64,000 nucleotides of DNA, taken from assembly GCF_018837975.1 (NCBI RefSeq), contig NZ_JAGSOY010000020.1:1-64000 (forward strand), given 5' to 3'. Positions 61,457 through 64,000 of this stretch are shown here, in pieces. The notes beneath the pieces were generated by a model. That model ran no database searches and was not told where the DNA came from. It was given only the letters and a program-made list of their open reading frames with translations. The stretch is from Zooshikella harenae (GTDB taxonomy: Bacteria; Pseudomonadota; Gammaproteobacteria; Pseudomonadales; Zooshikellaceae). Made by a program: the position numbers and the translations under genes. Every line of letters begins with the position of its first letter. The stretch's first letter is position 1.

Positions 61457-63070
61457 ATGACTGATATATCACATTGGAACCCTGAAGATACCCAACAATG
61501 GGAAAACTCAGCCAAAAATATTGCAACGAGAAACCTGTGGATTTCGATTCCATCATTACTATGTGGATTTGCTGTTTGGTTATATTGGGGTGTTATTACT
61601 GTTCAGATGTTAAATTTAGGCTTTCCTATTGCTAAAGCTGAACTTTTCACTCTGATGGCTATCGCCGGTTTAACAGGCGCAACATTACGTATTCCTAGCA
61701 GTTTTTTTATTCGTTTATGTGGTGGACGAAATACTATTTTCTTCACAACTGTTTTGTTAGTTATTCCTGCTTTGGGAACTGGAATGGCCTTACAGGATAA
61801 AAATACCCCCCTCTGGATATTCCAGCTTTTAGCACTCTTATCAGGTATCGGAGGTGGTAACTTTGCCTCTTCAATGTCAAATATTAGCTTTTTCTTTCCT
61901 AAAAAGAAGCAAGGCCTTGCACTTGGCCTTAATGCAGGACTAGGTAACTTTGGCGTCACAACAATGCAGATTGTCGTACCCTTATTCATGACCTTTGGTG
62001 CATTTGGTGCACTTGGAGGTGAGCCTATGGTATTAATCAATGGCTCGGGTACTCTGATAGGAAAAATTTCTGCAGGCTCGGAGACATGGATACAAAATGC
62101 TGGTTACGTTTGGCTGCTCCTACTGATCCCTCTCGCTTTTCTAGGCTGGTTTGGTATGAATAATTTGTGTACTCCCGAAGTGTCTCCAGATATAGGCAGT
62201 ACATCAAGTGCATTCACCAAAATAACCTTTATGTTTATCATCGGTTTTCTTACAGCAGGATTAGGGTTATGGTTAATGCTACCAGAATCGGCTAACGGCT
62301 CTGGCTGGGGTGTCCCAAAAGAAATTGTACTCATTGGCGTGATCACGGCTACTGTTTTTGCGTTAAAAAACTTGCCTGGGCAAATTAAAACAAGCTTATC
62401 CCGTCAGTATAAAATATTTAATAATAAACATACCTGGGTTATGAGTATTATTTACACCATGACCTTTGGCAGCTTCATTGGCTACGCTGCGGCTTTCCCT
62501 TTAGCTATCAAAGTCATATTTGGTTACAGCCATATCATGGTTGATGGTCAGATGACCCATGATGCCGCAAATCCTAATGGTCCAAGTGCACTCATGTATG
62601 CCTGGATGGGACCTTTTATCGGTGCGCTCATTCGTCCCGTAGGGGGCTGGATAGCAGATAAGGTTGGTGGCGCAATAGTAACTCAGTTCTGTTCTATTAT
62701 TATGGTCATCAGCGCGCTAGGGGTCGCCTATTACATGCAGGCAGCTTATAATTCTGCGACACCTGAAAACTTCTTTGTTCCCTTCTTCATTTTATTTCTT
62801 GTTTTGTTCACTGCAACAGGCATAGGAAATGGTTCAACATTTCGTACCATTGCCATGGTTTTCCCTAAAGAGCAAGCAGGACCAGTGTTAGGATGGACGT
62901 CTGCGGTAGCCGCTTATGGGGCATTCTATATACCACAAGTTATTGGCGAACAAATTACCGCAACCACACCAGAAGTTGCCCTCATTGGGTTTGCAATATT
63001 CTATGCTGTTTGTGTCATTATCAATTATTGGTTTTACCTACGCAAAAACGGCGAATTTTACAACCCTTGA
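61457..63070 (+). CDS. narK: Nitrate/nitrite transporter NarK (MFS)
   Basis: About 537 residues, 12-14 hydrophobic segments. The two NarK nitrate signatures are visible: GIGGGNFASSMSNISFFFPKK and GIGNGSTFRTIAMVFP. The frame opens at 61349, but GGGGGAG 6 nt before ATG 61457 (MTDISHWNPED) marks the start. It imports nitrate or exchanges it for nitrite, supporting anaerobic respiration. Confidence 0.95.
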   Translation: MTDISHWNPEDTQQWENSAKNIATRNLWISIPSLLCGFAVWLYWGVITVQMLNLGFPIAKAELFTLMAIAGLTGATLRIPSSFFIRLCGGRNTIFFTTVLLVIPALGTGMALQDKNTPLWIFQLLALLSGIGGGNFASSMSNISFFFPKKKQGLALGLNAGLGNFGVTTMQIVVPLFMTFGAFGALGGEPMVLINGSGTLIGKISAGSETWIQNAGYVWLLLLIPLAFLGWFGMNNLCTPEVSPDIGSTSSAFTKITFMFIIGFLTAGLGLWLMLPESANGSGWGVPKEIVLIGVITATVFALKNLPGQIKTSLSRQYKIFNNKHTWVMSIIYTMTFGSFIGYAAAFPLAIKVIFGYSHIMVDGQMTHDAANPNGPSALMYAWMGPFIGALIRPVGGWIADKVGGAIVTQFCSIIMVISALGVAYYMQAAYNSATPENFFVPFFILFLVLFTATGIGNGSTFRTIAMVFPKEQAGPVLGWTSAVAAYGAFYIPQVIGEQITATTPEVALIGFAIFYAVCVIINYWFYLRKNGEFYNP

Positions 63071-63072
63071 TC

Positions 63073-63098
63073 TATACCAATCGTGATTCATTTTTAGG
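63073..63098 (+). repeat. Dispersed intergenic repeat, copy 6
   Basis: TATACCAATCGT then GATTCATTTTTAGG, directly after the narK stop. Confidence 0.6.
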
Positions 63099-63149
63099 AG
63101 TAATAAAAAATTATAATACCCACAGCGAAGGGCATATAGTAAAGAATAT

Positions 63150-63181
63150 ATTGTCAGTAAAGCGCCCCCTTTGCTGACAAT
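63150..63181. terminator. Convergent terminator between narK and narX
   Basis: ATTGTCAGTAAAG (63150-63162) pairs with CTTTGCTGACAAT (63169-63181) with one G-T-type mismatch, loop CGCCCC. Lies between two convergent genes. Confidence 0.7.
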
Positions 63182-63201
63182 TATTTAAAAACACGAAAAA
63201 T

Positions 63202-64000
63202 CTATTTTTTTTCTTGTAAACAGTCAGGTATAAACTCAAAGAAAACCCCTGTCCCCCCCTCTTTTAAGCGCTTAATTTCTAGCATTCCCTTCAGGTGTCG
63301 ACTTCGTTCACGCATGATCGCTAAACCATAATGATTGAGTTTGTCTGGATAATCCTTAATACCTATTCCATTATCTATGATCGAAATATTAATATGTTGA
63401 GGATCATTTAAAGCCAATGATATTTGTATACAATTACCTTGTGAGTGATGTACCGCATTCTGTACAGCTTCTCGTATAAGCTGTAATAAATGGATTTCTT
63501 CATTAGGGGTTAATGGTAAATGGTGGATTTGATAGTCTAGCTTAATATCAAAATTAGGCTGCTGTTCAGAGGCTTGTTTAACTGTTTGTTCTAAAGCTGC
63601 CGATAGCCCCTGCTCTGGAATTTGTAGACGAAATGTCGTTAATAATTCTCTCAGTTGTTGGTAAGCTGATGTAATGCCTTCTCTTAATTCAGTGACAATA
63701 TCCACAATATGAGGTGGTTGATGCTCTTCAGGTAAAGCTCGTTTTAATCGTGTCACCTGAATCTTTAAATAAGACAGTGCTTGTGCAATAGAGTCATGTA
63801 GCTCTCTAGCAATAACCGTTCGCTCATTCATTAATGCCATTCGCCTTTCCTGATGCATTTGCCCCCTCAGACTAAGTGCTACAGCAACTTGACTTGCAAA
63901 TGACTTTACCACTTGATGCTGCCATGCCTCCAGTTCACAGTGGTCTTTTAAGGTAAACACTAACACACCATAATGATTATTATCTTTTATTAATGGGTAG
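63202..64000 (-). CDS. narX: Nitrate/nitrite sensor histidine kinase NarX, partial (window edge)
   Basis: Only the C-terminal part is present. The frame runs open through the window end; residues just before the GTG at 63966 (YPLIKDNNHYG) continue a GAF-like domain, so that GTG is not the start. Visible: HisKA_3 with IARELHDSIAQALSYLKIQ (phospho-His) and HATPase_c with EAVQNAVHHSQ and DNGIG. This is the NarX/NarQ-type kinase that phosphorylates NarL. Confidence 0.92.
   Translation of the reverse strand, partial: YPLIKDNNHYGVLVFTLKDHCELEAWQHQVVKSFASQVAVALSLRGQMHQERRMALMNERTVIARELHDSIAQALSYLKIQVTRLKRALPEEHQPPHIVDIVTELREGITSAYQQLRELLTTFRLQIPEQGLSAALEQTVKQASEQQPNFDIKLDYQIHHLPLTPNEEIHLLQLIREAVQNAVHHSQGNCIQISLALNDPQHINISIIDNGIGIKDYPDKLNHYGLAIMRERSRHLKGMLEIKRLKEGGTGVFFEFIPDCLQEKK

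Noticed and set aside
61603-62040. 145-residue frame antisense to narK
   Set aside because: Lies wholly within the strongly conserved narK coding region and has no ribosome site or family features.

Overview
The window looks like the chromosome of a marine, AT-rich gammaproteobacterium, probably near Oceanospirillales/Zooshikella-type bacteria. That placement is inferred from overall protein character and the mix of nitrate respiration, c-di-GMP signalling, Rbs and folM/folE genes; no rRNA is present to settle it.

The main discovery is at 0.2-24.2 kb: a tetrahydroisoquinoline (THIQ) alkaloid gene cluster of the saframycin/safracin type. On the minus strand, three NRPS genes (FAAL-ACP-C-A-PCP, C-A-PCP, C-A-PCP-reductase), an MbtH-like protein and a methyltransferase form one operon. 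The adenylation pockets I read are DLFNNALTYK (Ala), DILQLGLIWK (Gly) and DPWGLGLIDK (one residue from the code I recall for 3-hydroxy-5-methyl-O-methyltyrosine in SacC/SfmC). The C domain of the third NRPS has lost HHxxxDG, as expected for a Pictet-Spengler-type domain, and the chain ends in a reductase. On the plus strand lie an SfmD-like haem hydroxylase with the His-x38-His-xxx-Cys ligand pattern, a catechol O-methyltransferase, a cytochrome P450, a small methyltransferase and an FAD monooxygenase. Together these can make the modified tyrosine, assemble acyl-Ala-Gly-aldehyde and the bis-THIQ core, and tailor it. A leucine-rich-repeat protein and a dihaem cytochrome sit between the two halves; their link is unknown. 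A decayed LysE-type exporter follows the cluster.

At 24.7-31.6 kb there is a lone periplasmic binding protein, then a ribose operon rbsD-A-C-B-K-R on the minus strand behind a perfect 32-bp palindromic operator. At 32-42 kb come housekeeping genes: folM-folE, an NhaC-type antiporter, a lipoprotein, dps, guaB-guaA and xseA. At 42.6-47.2 kb there is a possible small-molecule locus: a small Cys/His-rich exported protein, a DUF1015 protein (possible free-serine kinase), an SbnA/cysteine-synthase-like PLP enzyme and a MATE-type transporter bracketed by copies of a dispersed repeat.

At 47.4-57.2 kb two paralogous hybrid histidine kinases, an HD-GYP response regulator and a divergent GAF-GGDEF-EAL protein form a phosphorelay/c-di-GMP block. 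At 57.9-59 kb are an orphan protein and a chagasin-like protease inhibitor. At 59.1-64 kb are moeA, narL, narK and the start-truncated (window edge) narX, with a near-perfect FNR/ANR box between narL and narK: an anaerobic nitrate-response module. A roughly 26-bp intergenic repeat occurs at least six times from 22.6 to 63.1 kb. No tRNA, rRNA, CRISPR array or intact insertion sequence was seen.
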